From contig KN834785.1 in the NCBI GenBank assembly GCA_000827265.1, positions 393,660 through 413,921 on the forward strand: a stretch of 20,262 nt of DNA, given 5' to 3'. Under the pieces are notes generated by a model that worked only from the letters and a program-made list of their open reading frames with translations, did not search any database and was not told the origin of the DNA. The stretch is from Collybiopsis luxurians FD-317 M1 (Eukaryota; Basidiomycota; Agaricomycetes; Agaricales; Omphalotaceae). Shown here piece by piece: positions 1-9,757 of the stretch (position 1 is its first letter; each line of letters begins with the position of its first letter). Both the position numbers and the translations under genes were made by a program.

Positions 1-787
1 CCTCCTCTCCAAGCTTTTCAGCTTCCTCCAGCTTACCACGGTGATGGTAGGTCACAGCAAGGTTATTCATAGAAGTCAAAGTATCAGGATGGTGTTCCCC
101 AATTACTTGTTTGCACAGCAAAAGCACCTCCTCTTCAAGCTTTTCAGCTTCCTCCAGCTTACCACGCTGACGGTAGGTCATAGCAAGGTTACCCATGGAA
201 GTCAAAGTATTAGGATGGTGTTCCCCAATTACTTGTTTGCGCAGCAAAAGCACCTCCTCTTCAAGCTTTTCAGCTTCCTCCAGCTTACCACAGTGATTGT
301 AGGTCACAGCAAGATTAGCCATGGAAGTCAAAGTATGAGGATGGTGTTCCCCAATTACTTGTTTGCACAGCAAAAGCACCTCCTCTTCAAGCTTTTCAGC
401 TTCCTCCAGTTTACCATGGTGATGGTAGGTCCCAGCAAGGTTATTCATGGAAGTCAAAGTATGAGGATGGTGTTCCCCAATTACTTTTTTGCACAGCAAA
501 AGCACCTCCTCTCCAAGCTTTTCAGCTTCCTCCAGCTTACCACGGTCACGGTAGATCATAGCAAGGTTATTCATGGAAGTCAAAGTATCAGGATGGTGTT
601 CCCCAATTACTTGTTTGCGCAGCAAAAGCACCTCCTCTTCAAGCTTCTCAGCTTCCTCCAGCTTACCACGGTGACGGTAGGTCAAAACAAGGTTATTCAT
701 GGAAGCCAAAGTATCAGGATGATGTTCCCCAATCACTTGTTTTTGTAGCTGAAGCACCTCATCTCTGAGGATCTCAGCCTGGACCCA
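1..787 (-). repeat. 126-bp tandem repeats encoding 42-residue TPRs, unit 1
   Basis: Six full repeats and part of a seventh lie inside the NLR gene and run off the left edge. The core LEEAEKL..EVLLL is nearly invariant, followed by KQVIGEHHP and TLTSM. Differences cluster: the two residues after the TY pair read RH, RD, HH, NH, RQ, HH, and the residue before GK is R, H or C. The DNA repeats are nearly as alike as the protein repeats, which suggests recent unequal exchange or conversion. Confidence 0.9.
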
Positions 788-2757
788 GTATCCACAAGTA
801 TCAAAAATTTCTGCCATGCATCTGCGTGTGTAAATTGTAGGGAGCTGGTTCCGTTGGATATGTTGCGCATGGATTAATAATTGTCTTCGAAATAAATAAT
901 CTTCTTCACTCTCTCCTAAGGGGGTTGCACACCCTAGCAGGATTGTGACTCCCATATCCAATTGTGTATGCTGCAAAGTTGTTTCATGTGCACACTGATG
1001 AATTATTGAGTGAAACATCAGGCAATCTTCCCCGGAATCATATACAACCAGGGAAAATTGACTCAATTCATCAATGCTATTGTACAGTAAGTTTTCCTCT
1101 GGAAAGGAAGACAGAAATCTCTGCATCTCTGTCATGCCCACTTCATTCTCTAAAAAATCATCACCCTCAAAGCACCTTGCACGCTTGAATATGTCTACTG
1201 GGATGGCAACGGGATGCAGATGACTGCAAATTTGGATTAAATACTTTGTGGGCTCGCTGAGCCTTTCAAAACTCAGCATAAAAGCACTGAACACAGTTTT
1301 TGAGTAGCTATTCAGTGAATGCAAGCTATAGTTGAGAAGTTTATGCTTTTGCTGCTCAAATTGTTCTAAATAGTTACTCAGCCCACAGGTTGGGCTTGCT
1401 TGAATGTAAGCTCCAGCTGTAGAGACAGCCAGAGCATGGCAGCCAAGAGCAGAAACAATTGCCTGTGCAAAATCATGATCATCCTTAGAGGGGTTTACAT
1501 GTGCATGTTTAAAAAGTAGTTTCATGGCACTGCTTTTGTCAAGATCCCCAAGATCAATATGATTTTTCAGAGAGCTCAATTGTGCTGTTTCTCTGAGACG
1601 GCTTGTGACAATTATATTCCCGTGGTTGCAACCAGGGATATAGTTTTTTAGAAACACCTCCCGATCATCTGCATTATCAAAAATGCAAAGCCAATTCTCC
1701 GGAGTACTTGATAGAAAATTTTTAACATTTTCAACTTCTTCCCCGACTCCGAGAGCCCTTCCAAGCTTTTTGAAATCTTCTGTAAGTGTAGCATTAGAAC
1801 TGGCATCAAAGAACCAGACATGGGAAAATCTGCCAAAGATTACTGTCATTTTGCTAACCTCTATTTCTGATTTGCCATTGCCTTACCTTGCAACATTATC
1901 GACCACAAACCGGAGGACCAATTGTGTTTTCCCAGCTCCACCAGCTGCCACAATTGTAACAATCTGCTGTTTTAACTGCAAGCATGATTTCACAGCCTTC
2001 CCCAGCTCCTGTGTTTCATCCCATTTTGCTGGATTTGGAACTTCAAAAGCCTCTTCTGAAACTTTTCTGGCCACATCCCCATTGGAGGCTGTAATAATGA
2101 TAGGTGCACAGAGCCATTTTGGCCGATGCTCTGCTAATGCTAGAGGTTGATCTACATTTTTTATCATTAATACTGCATTTTCAGAAACTAGCAGAGGGCT
2201 CCTGATTTTTTTGTCAAAGGCTTTGCGAAGAGCATCAGCTGAACTTGCATCCAGATCAATGGCCGTACACCTAACTTTGATTAACTTTTTTAATTGCAGT
2301 TAAATTAGAATTACCATTTCATGTAGTTCTTGATAAAATTCTTCAAGTCTTTTTTCCTTGCACTGTAAAGAGCGACGACAGGAGGTACAAACATTTTTGA
2401 AAGCGAAGAAAGTGTATCATCTCTTCCCACAAAATGTTGACTCGGGGAGGGACAGATGAGAACCTTTGATGCCCTTTCAGATCCTGTCCCGCCAATATTC
2501 TGAGAGTCGCCATTGTGATTTATTGTAATATTCTGATTCCCATGAACATTGTAGAATTCCCCACCACTGACAGGGACATGGTGTGCACCAGAAAAAAATG
2601 CCCCAGAAAACAAGGAATTTGTGGGAACTGATGATTTCCCTGCAGACCATTGGGTGGCCCGAATACCTTTGCTTTCCGTTGAGTTCGGCTTGTCTTTCCT
2701 TTCTGAGGAGCCGAGTGGCAAGAACTTGCGCCAGCTAAATTCTGTTTTCCGTTCCAT
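1..2757 (-). CDS. NLR-like STAND NTPase with TPR repeats, unit 1 (3' end outside window)
   Basis: Model: three exons, 2757-2315, 1886+1 to 2270 (2270-1887), and 1829 to beyond position 1; introns 2271-2314 (44 nt) and 1830-1886 (57 nt), both GT-AG. Start chosen at 2757 (MERKTEF) because the paralogue has a matching ATG, whereas the upstream in-frame ATG at 2850 is lost there by indels. Order of parts: N/G-rich motif (SGGEFYNVHGNQNITINHNG), FVGRDD, a degenerate P-loop fold (VVALYSARK, LDASS, VLMIKNVDQP, IIITAS), Walker A GGAGKTQ, Walker B CIFDNADD, a winged-helix-like linker with FHSIIHQCAHE, then six 42-residue TPRs before the window edge. The stretch 751-1571 aligns with unit 2 without net indel and I saw no stop, so the frame appears intact. 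Inferred role: cytoplasmic non-self or stress receptor that oligomerises on NTP binding. The ligand is unknown. Confidence 0.82.
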
Positions 2758-2960
2758 GATAAGCAAGATGAGCAAGATGGGGGTTGGAATGAAAGAAGTT
2801 ATGAGCTCGGCCGCCACTATATCCCGACATGTGTTCTCCACTGGACACATGCCCCATTGTTCCCGGACGTCATGTCACAGGTCACGGGTAGAAAAATTTC
2901 AGCTGACTGATATTGCGATTACAAGGCTTATGCTTTACCGATTGGCTACCGAGTAGCCGG
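2758..2960 (-). promoter_or_regulatory. Putative NLR promoter and 5' leader, unit 1
   Basis: The gene reads leftward from 2757. An inverted CCAAT box (ATTGG at 2941-2945) lies about 185 bp upstream of the start codon, and a CRE-like core (GACGTCAT, near 2867) lies between them. Both positions are kept in unit 2. No clear TATA box. An upstream in-frame ATG at 2850 would add a hydrophobic stretch (PTPILLILLI), but the frame is not conserved in the paralogue, so I treat it as leader. Motif calls are by eye. Confidence 0.4.
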
Positions 2961-3277
2961 CATGTGATTTATTCATAGTTCAATTCGTTCGAGCCGAATT
3001 TTTCTTCTCCAGAAATGATAACAAGAAAAGTCGGAGGCAAGCTGGATTAGTCCAAGTCCAGTCAATAAAGAGTGACCGGGCAATTTAACTTTGAAAATTC
3101 AGCCTGTTTATTGCGCTAGGATTGCCCTAACGCGGAAGCGCTGCAGTTCAAAACGTGGCCGGTCGAATGGCAGATTATGTGGAGCCCCTTTTGTCTACGA
3201 AGCTTTGTACCTCCGAGTCATCATTTTGCCGGCTAAGTCCATACATTTTTTTGTCGAAAAACACATTTTGAGTCTTA
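2961..3277. other. Upstream intergenic stretch, unit 1
   Basis: No gene recognised. It holds an imperfect inverted repeat AATTCG..CGAATT near 2982-3000 and a T-rich run just left of the Tc1/mariner insertion. It is matched by 13441-13780 in unit 2, with a small replaced patch around 13488-13515. Confidence 0.5.
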
Positions 3278-3710
3278 CAGCGTTTCCTGTAAATAATGAG
3301 AAATATAATTTTTTTTCCACGCCCTCCCAATTTGGAAGTAAGCTGAGCTGAACGTCGAAATGATTCTCTTTCTTGACCGTCAGCATGGGGAATTGTCATA
3401 TCAGCTCAGATCTCAAGGAGACTGCCCTTCGTCTATGGGAAGCTGGATGGAACACTTCTGATATCTGCTCAGTTCTTGCTGTATCACAAGCAAGTCTATA
3501 TCACTGGCGCAACATATTTGAAGAGTTTGGAGAAGTTACACGTCCACCCTCAGCTATTCGAGGTCGCCCTCGGATTATTGGCATGCTTGCCCTGCAAAAG
3601 ATGGAGGTACGAACAAAAGAAGGGCGTCAAGGATGTTCGGCTCAGCTTACTTCCAAATTGGGAGGGCGTGGAAAAAAAATTATACTTCTCATTATTTACA
3701 GGAAACGCTG
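3278..3710 (+). mobile_element. Non-autonomous Tc1/mariner-type element, 433 bp, unit 1 only
   Basis: Terminal inverted repeats of about 76 bp (3278-3353 and 3635-3710) match with two visible mismatches; both ends begin CAGCGTTTCCTGTAAATAAT. A TA dinucleotide flanks each side (3276-3277, 3711-3712), the target duplication typical of Tc1/mariner. Unit 2 shows the intact empty site at the matching place (ATCTTAACTTACC, about 13779-13791). The core holds only an N-terminal transposase fragment, so mobility would need a transposase supplied from elsewhere. Confidence 0.9.
3385..3620 (+). pseudogene. Tc1/mariner transposase N-terminal helix-turn-helix fragment
   Basis: The ATG at 3385 opens MGNCHISSDLKETALRLWEA, followed by a homeodomain-like helix-turn-helix (NTSDICSVLAVSQASLYHWR, FEEFGEV) and the linker TRPPSAIRGRPRIIG. 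This order (HTH, then a GRPR AT-hook-like linker) is the N-terminal DNA-binding half of Tc1/mariner-type transposases; the residues resemble copies I associate with basidiomycetes. The whole DDE/D catalytic half is absent. After about 75 codons the frame runs into the right inverted repeat and stops at 3721-3723 outside the element. It could at most make a DNA-binding fragment able to compete for TIRs; that is speculation. Confidence 0.75.
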
Positions 3711-3712
3711 TA

Positions 3713-4992
3713 ACTTACCATAATTTTCCAATATATTGAAGATGATAAAAAAGTACCCACTAGCTGATTGTTCCGATCTATGACCATTGTTCTTCAGAAT
3801 GTCCAGGTAGCATACTCGATGTTGACCGGCTTCGGATCGCTAAGTCCGAACCTGACCCTTGAACCATTCCGACAACGCCGAACCCAGATGAATACTCCCA
3901 CCACAAAAACGCGAATATCCCTCCAGATTTTACGTGTTCAGCGTGTGAATGAAGAATAGCACGTATTTTATTATTCACCCTCGGTAATCTTTGCTTTTTC
4001 GTGCTATTTATGGCTAATTTTTGCATAGACGTACGCAATTATTGCGTTCATATCCATTATCAGTCTCTCCTCGTTGAAGTTCAGTCCTCCCTGATATACG
4101 ACTAATACAAGTCGGTGCAGGAATGAATGCCTCCGAGCTCAAGCCTACGTCTATGTTTTCACTCGAATCTTTCTTCTTTCTGTATCCCGTTGCCTTCAAG
4201 GCCTACTGTGTTCAGTGTGTCCCATATAACCGCTTGCCAACCCTCGCAAATGATGATTCTATATGAAACCTCGAAGAAGCCCATTTTAAGGTGGGCAAGC
4301 TCGGTCAAATTTCGTTTTGTGAATTCTGAACTTGTCATACTCGTAGTGCTCAGGAGCCAAATCCCGAAATTATCCATTCAACCTGACCTGGTTGCTCTCT
4401 CCCGTGACCATTTTGTTACGGTCTTTTGCATTGATCCAGGCTGCCTTGGAGCCTATAGACTCGCAAAGTACGTGCCATCACCTCTATCTAGCTCCCGAAC
4501 TGACAGAACTCATTAGAAGATATTAGAGTTGTCGTGTGTCGAGTGTTACCTCCACGTATCAGTTCGGGTCCTGTTACTCATCATTTCAATTCGAACTCAT
4601 TCTCTCGTGTAGCTTCAGATGTCGGTTCACATGGACTCTCTTAACCTGGCTCGTCTTTGTACCATTCATTACAGATCCGCGTCACCTTGTCGCTTCCGGT
4701 GTAACTTGTCTTTAACATCGTATTTTGTACACTTACTAAGGCTGGAGGTACATCGCTACATATCCTAGCTACGTTGCAGAATATGTTTGTCTAAGTAGCG
4801 TAGTGTACAGGTTGTATAATGTGTAGGCACATTGTAACGACTACATCCGAGATCATACAGCAATGCCAAGCAGAGCAAATAAAGAAGACGGATGCGAGCG
4901 TACAGTCAACGTCGTCATCCAACGGTATAGGTTCCGTCTTCATCACCATCCCAGGTATTAGGAATGAAACATTGTGTTGAGGTTGAACCCGT
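3713..4992. other. Gene-poor stretch, unit 1
   Basis: Nothing I can assign. The plus-strand frame starting ATG at 4122 (MNASELKPTSMFSLESFFFL) matches 14232-14519 in unit 2 (95 codons) but breaks early here at a 1-bp indel (GATGATTC against GATATTC). The minus frame 5036-4791 (81 codons, MVNRRWKWKWSWNIRR) is open in both units, but its few differences nearly all change residues. Confidence 0.4.
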
Positions 4993-5146
4993 CTAATGTT
5001 CCAGCTCCATTTCCACTTCCAGCGCCGGTTCACCACGACTTGAACCTCTGCCTCTTGGACCGGAGTCCAATAGGTAGGGTAGAGTGAGGGGTGTAGGTGA
5101 AGTCGGGGAATTAGGCCAGAGCGGCTTGAGGGGGTCCACAGATCGA

Positions 5147-5967
5147 GGTTCGCCGCTGTCCACGAGCTGATTCAGAGGCGAGTGGAACGAGTTCGTCGTG
5201 GATAACGGGCTTCTGATGAGGTTGGTTACGCGGAGACCGACATTAGCGAAACCAGGTGTGTTGTAGTAAAAGGAGGCGGGGAATGAGAGCGCCCTCAGCG
5301 GTGATAATCGCAGTGAAAAAGGGAGTGGGAGGGCATAGATTTATGCGTGGGGAGAGCGTATTTGCTGAATGAAAACAGATCTGAGTCAAATCAATCATAA
5401 ATACAGAATCGGATTGTGAAACTTACCTAGCGCTGCTACCGAAACTAACCTGACTCCCAACACCGAATTATCCATCTCCACCACCTCCTACGCTGCTAGC
5501 GCTGATTGTCAGAATTGCAATGGCCCGACCACGCAGCGGAGGGCCCATGCTGGTCAAAATGGATATGCTGCTCCCTCAACCTGTATGGTAACTTTCTGTG
5601 GACCTACACCGAACCCGCCAGTCACACTGTCAATATCGGGTCTGGCAGGACCAGAATAAGGGCTGGGCAACCGGAATCAACTTTTCAATTGAGAAACACC
5701 AGGGACAGTGTACAAATGACTTCCGTGGCCAGGAGAAGGTGTAATACCTTGACCAGAAGGCGACAGAGATGGAGAATGTTCCATCCACCATTGAAAGGGG
5801 ATGGATTGGGTAGAGACTGGAATCGCATATTGGAGTTAAACTTGAGGGTGGGTGCAGGGAGTTAGAATGGGTTGAGATGTAACATGGTAATGAGTACGAG
5901 AAAGTCCGGCGGAATGCTGTGGCTGGAGAGCGGGAGCACCCGGATCGAAGTTGTTGGGTGTGCAAGA
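5147..5967 (-). repeat. Nested duplication, module A, unit 1
   Basis: This aligns with 6561-7372 at a spacing of about 1.4 kb. Shared landmarks are the CCACGA..CTG.TTCAGAGGCGAG block at the left end, the intron-like block, GAATTGCAATGGCC near 5514, AGGACCAGAATAAGGGCT near 5647, and GGAATGCTGTG..GGAGC..GGAG near the right end. Intron-like boundaries at 5365-5426 (62 nt). Confidence 0.7.
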
Positions 5968-6560
5968 GACACAGTGCCTCCCCGGCCTCCGCCATTATCA
6001 ATGTCGTTACTACCATTGATGGTACCCGCAGTAGACCATTCCCGTTCAACCTGCTCTCCTTCTTTTACCAATCCTCCACTGCCCAGCCCATCGCAGGGCA
6101 AAGTCCACTTAGAGCCGATTTGGGTCTCCATGTCATTGATGAATTGCGTATGAAGATCCCCTGCCGCAGATGAGGACGACGAAGGACCAGAAGACAAAGA
6201 CAACAAACGCCAGTGACAATCTACTCGAATGCGTCCTCGAGTGATGAGTCAAATACTCTCCAGCTTCCCCTACCCCGCCACCACTCATCCACCCATCTAA
6301 CCCTGAAGATCCCGTCAACAAAGCCAACGTAGGAGTATGTGCACCTCCTGCACCTCCGCTCGCTCCCTCACAAAACCCACCATGCATCCCATGCTACTGA
6401 TGATGAGTACGAGCATGATGCTCATACATCCCAGATGAACTCCCCGAATGATGAACTGCCACCGAGCCAGATGACGAAGGCGACAGATTATTATGCACCC
6501 AAACAACCCCGGTCCACCATTCCCAGACCCACCCGTTGAGGAACTAGCTTCTCCGCGACT

Positions 6561-7372
6561 AGGTGTGCCGTCATCCACGAACTGGTTCAGAGGCGAGCTC
6601 AGGGTTTATACTGGGTCAAGGACCTCCACTAAATTGATTACATGAGGACCGATATTAGCGAAGGAATGTGTGTTGTAGGAGGCAAGAGAGTGAGAGTCGC
6701 CTAGTAATGAGGGTGAGAGTGAGAATGGGAAAGGAAGTGGAATTGCATCGATTCGACTGTTGGGAGAGTGTAATTGCTGTATAAAAATGATTTGAATAAA
6801 ATCGATCATGGATACACACAAAGAATCCTACCCGGTGCAACTATCTAAGCTGGCCAGATGTCCAAGCTTGAACAATCCATCTCTGCCATCTCCTGCGCTA
6901 CCAGCATTGATTGTCGGAATTGCAATGGCCTGACACGCAGGGGAGGACCAATGCTAGTCAAACTGAGGACGCTGTTCCCTCGCCCAATACGAGTAGTCCT
7001 CTGTGGAACAACACCCAACCCGCAGCCATAATGTCAATACTGGGACAGGCAGGACCAGGATACGGGCTAGATGACCTGGACCAACTTTTTGATTGAGAAA
7101 ATGCAGAGCCGGCGGAGTGACGACTTTCGTTCCCAATATTCGTAACAGGCACATTACCAAGGCAACAGAGACGGAGGTCTCCATCTGCCATTGGAAGGGC
7201 ATGGATTCGGATGATTTTCATATCGGATAGTACAGTTGACTCTGGAGAATGAATAAGGTGGAGTTGAAATGGGCTGGGACGGAAGACGGAAATAAGGATG
7301 TGGAATTCATGATGGAATGCTGTGCCGGGGAGCTGGAGTACCCGTACTGAAGATGTTTCGTGTGCAAGGGAA
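6561..7372 (-). repeat. Nested duplication, module B, unit 1
   Basis: Second copy of the module within unit 1, with the same landmarks as module A in the same order (GAATTGCAATGGCC near 6917, AGGACCAGGATACGGGCT near 7054). Intron-like boundaries at 6777-6831 (55 nt); the donor here is GTAGGA rather than GTAAG. Confidence 0.7.
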
Positions 7373-7527
7373 CTGTCTATTGGCATCTTGGTGGATGGAT
7401 TTCGTCTGGGTTGTGGATTCTTGAACTCCAGCGTCGTCGTCTTCGCTACCTTCCCCTATATCGTCCAATCTGCTCGCGGAACCGCCAAAGAAATCATGAG
7501 GTCCGTACTGTCTTTGTCGCTCAAGAG

Positions 7528-8310
7528 CTGTTTAAGAACAAGGTAAGTGAAATGTGGACAAATACCCAGATAAATTCGTTCGACACGAACGCATAAATGT
7601 CTCTTGACAATGTCCTGAACATCCGTAGACAAGTCCTCGAATAATTTCTCCTGTTGACCAGGCTTTTCATCTATCCTTTCCACGTCAGAACCGGTTAATC
7701 CGAAAAAAAATAAAAAATAGCGACGAACCAAAAATAATCACTGCAATGTCCACGCCGCAAAGAAAGCCCGCATTTTGTGAATAGTGCATCCTCCAGTTTG
7801 ATGTAGAAAAGAGGAAGAGGAAATAAAAAATGAGTTAAAGATTGAGAAACGGACAGAGGTAAAAAGGATGAGCGGGCGCAAAAGTTCCTGCAAACCAATT
7901 GGATTTAGGCCTGCGCCGAAAAGTGCCGAGTATATGGCTCGACGAAATCAGAGCATCAAACCATGATTATGGCAAATCAACGCCACTTCGTATCCATACA
8001 GATCGGGTGTACGAGTAGTGGATGGATGGGATGTCAATGTTCTCTTGGACGTGCCGCAGCAAGCCTCGCCTCAGTATGGTGGTTCCCCCCTCCCCGTTAT
8101 GTAGTTACATTAATAGCCTACACAGTCAATACAGAGAAATAACCTGTACCTATATATAAGACCCTTAACCCATATATCGCATCTGCTTTCCCAAGGTCCC
8201 TTTACCTCAGTATTCAATCATTCCCTCCGTGACAAGCACCTTCCTTTTCAAAGCATGTAAACAAAATGAATAGCTGCAGCGTGTAGAATTCCGCATACGC
8301 TATCCTGGGC
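7528..8310. other. Stretch upstream of the relic gene, unit 1
   Basis: On the minus strand an ATG at 7788 opens MHYSQNAGFLCGVDIAVIIF, a hydrophobic segment (IIFGSSLFFIFFGL), then GSDVERIDEKPGQQEKLFED and LSTDVQDIVK. In unit 2 the same codons are present but shifted by an indel in the hydrophobic part. It may be a former first exon of the relic gene. The rest is unassigned. Confidence 0.3.
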
Positions 8311-8568
8311 TTAACATCCTCGAATCACCTTGCCTATGAGCTCACAAACATACCCCGTTTCCCACTTCTCCTTCCCATCAAGTACTTTGAAAGTTCCGTC
8401 ATAGTCTGAATTCCAAAGATGCCCCGAACAACGAGGATTGGTCGAACGCATCACGTACCCCGCTTCGGAATCCAGATGGGTGTGGGCTTGTACCTTCCTC
8501 AGTCTTGCCTCTGAGTTTCATTCATGGCACAAGAGTCCAGTACGTATCTCAGTATCAAGAATAAACCG
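8311..8568 (-). pseudogene. Short decayed exon with CHE and NPRCSG motifs, unit 1
   Basis: A single frame of 86 codons from 8568 to the TAA at 8311-8313 reads RFILDTEIRTGLLCHE, one TGA (8518-8520), then NSEARLRKVQAHTHLDSEAG, TNPRCSGHLWNSDYDGTFKV and KWETGYVCELIGKVIRGC. A CAG acceptor-like site precedes it. Paired Cys/His residues hint at a small zinc-binding domain, but I recognise no family. The TGA sits where TGG (Trp) would read naturally and is shared with unit 2, so the lesion predates the duplication. It may be a fragment rather than a whole gene. Confidence 0.35.
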
Positions 8569-9757
8569 CTGCACAGCACCGTTCAAGTCAAGTCAAGTCA
8601 AGTCCCAGCTAACCCTTCCAATTTCTGTTCCCACAACGTGCGCAGCCGACCTCGACTCCGATTCCGAAGCAAAGGCAGATACAACGGCACTTCGACTCTG
8701 TATGTAGACGTACTGCGCCCCGGATTTAACGCGGAAATATGATCATGATAGGTATCATGTATGTACAAATGCCGCCTACGTAGCAGGCACGCAGGAACCT
8801 AACCCAAAACGGTAACCACAATGTTTACTTTTTTCGATCACAGAGCACGTATCCTAGTAGCATGATTACTGACCTACGACACCGGAGAGCTCATTCAATT
8901 TAATTCAATTTAATTCGATACGCAGGACGGCAAAAAAAAAATTATATATACGGGTGCCTATGTACTTATAATAACAATAATCCTATGTACTGTCGTACTT
9001 ATTATAACCTCTTCCTGAAACATTCAAAAAATAAAATCAACACCAGATCCCCTTCAAGTTGACCGACTCCTTAATCCCTTGATTCCAAACTTTGAGCTTT
9101 TTTTAGACAAAACACCATAGGTACTAACATCAACAGGTACCAACACCCTGTGTACCTACTACTACGTGTTTGCAAAGCCCGCGCAGGGACCTGGTGCCGT
9201 AGTTCGTGACATTAGTTGAAAGCTAGTATTTAGCCAATTGACCTTCCTCCATCAGCCCATTCAAACATAGATGCCGACAATGTCTCCGTTCAACGTTGTA
9301 TGTACATAAGTGCTTAGAGTGCTCGCAATACGAGTACAGCCAGTAGTCGGAGCTGGAATTTCGAACCTTGCTCTGCCTACATATATGTAATCTTGTCATA
9401 CAGAGTACCACGTTCCAGCTTCAAAGAGCGACACTTGAGACAGCAAATTCCCAAATGAGATATGCTACACAATTCTTAAGTTTCTATGGACCAATACCTC
9501 CCTTCAAACACAATATCTCGCTTCAATCTCTTATCCTCCACACAATTCTTGCATTTTGTGGGCAATCAGGGTACTTACCTGTACGAGGCAAAACCTCAAT
9601 ACTATAAACACCTTCCAAATGTTAAAACTGAACACTGATAATCAAAAACCCCACTGATCAATAATCACCCATTCTTATTGCTTCACTGTGATGCAAATTG
9701 ACATTACGGCTTTATGTTACTTGGAATTGTTCACAGAGCACCGCAATGGGCCGAAGC
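8569..9757. other. AT-rich gene-poor stretch, unit 1
   Basis: No gene recognised. It holds short tandem repeats: four CAAGT units (8584-8603) and a doubled CAATTTAATT motif near 8896-8916, both shorter in unit 2. A minus-strand string YNVERRHCRHLCLNGLMEEG (about 9300-9241) is conserved in unit 2 (about 19790-19736) but has no recognisable context. Confidence 0.4.

Larger units (their letters stand above)
4993..7527 (-). pseudogene. Decayed Ser/Gly/Pro-rich gene with internal duplication, unit 1
   Basis: Reading leftward, several open segments look like former exons. 7527-7307 reads LERQRQYGPHDFFGG..SRLDDIGEGSEDDD and ends at a stop after PAPRHSIPS. A segment near 6200-5960 reads GDLHTQFINDMETQIGSKWT. 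Around 5630-5650 there is SPYSGPARPDIDS. An intron-like block (GTAAGT..CAG, 5365-5426) is followed by YYNTPGFANVGLRVTNLI and SPLNQLVDSG, open to TAG at 4993-4995. These segments are homologous between two internal modules but interrupted by stops and frame changes shared with unit 2. Low complexity resembles disordered parts of fungal regulators; I do not recognise the family. It may instead be a gene whose introns I misplace. Confidence 0.45.
1..9757. repeat. Tandem segmental duplication, unit 1 (partial)
   Basis: Aligns in the same order and orientation with 10494-20262. The offset is 10493 through the NLR (751 pairs with 11244, 1571 with 12064) and then drifts with indels. Unit 1 alone carries the 433-bp element, 80 bp at 4383-4462 and 36 bp near 5062-5097; it lacks the 533-bp element and 51 bp present at 14006-14056. 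Confidence 0.95.

Noticed and set aside
41..748. 235-codon plus-strand frame with a 42-residue repeat
   Set aside because: It is the antisense of the TPR array. The 126-bp period is a multiple of three, so any stop-free antisense frame stays open. The same shadow appears at 10456-11262.
2758..2850. Upstream ATG at 2850 giving a hydrophobic N-terminus (possible membrane anchor)
   Set aside because: Unit 2 has a 1-bp and a 9-bp indel here and cannot encode it in frame, whereas the ATG at 2757/13239 is shared.
3837..3900. Possible tRNA (GGTTCAAGG-like string on the minus strand, with a TCGGA..TCCGA hairpin)
   Set aside because: No acceptor stem, anticodon arm or proper T-loop ending could be placed.
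4791..5036. 81-codon minus-strand frame open in both units (also 14822-15067)
   Set aside because: The few differences between units nearly all change amino acids, there is no recognisable domain, and it overlaps the end of the relic gene frame. Openness is explained by high local identity.
8584..8603. CAAGT pentanucleotide run as a regulatory element
   Set aside because: A short microsatellite that has only partial counterparts in unit 2; simple slippage explains it.
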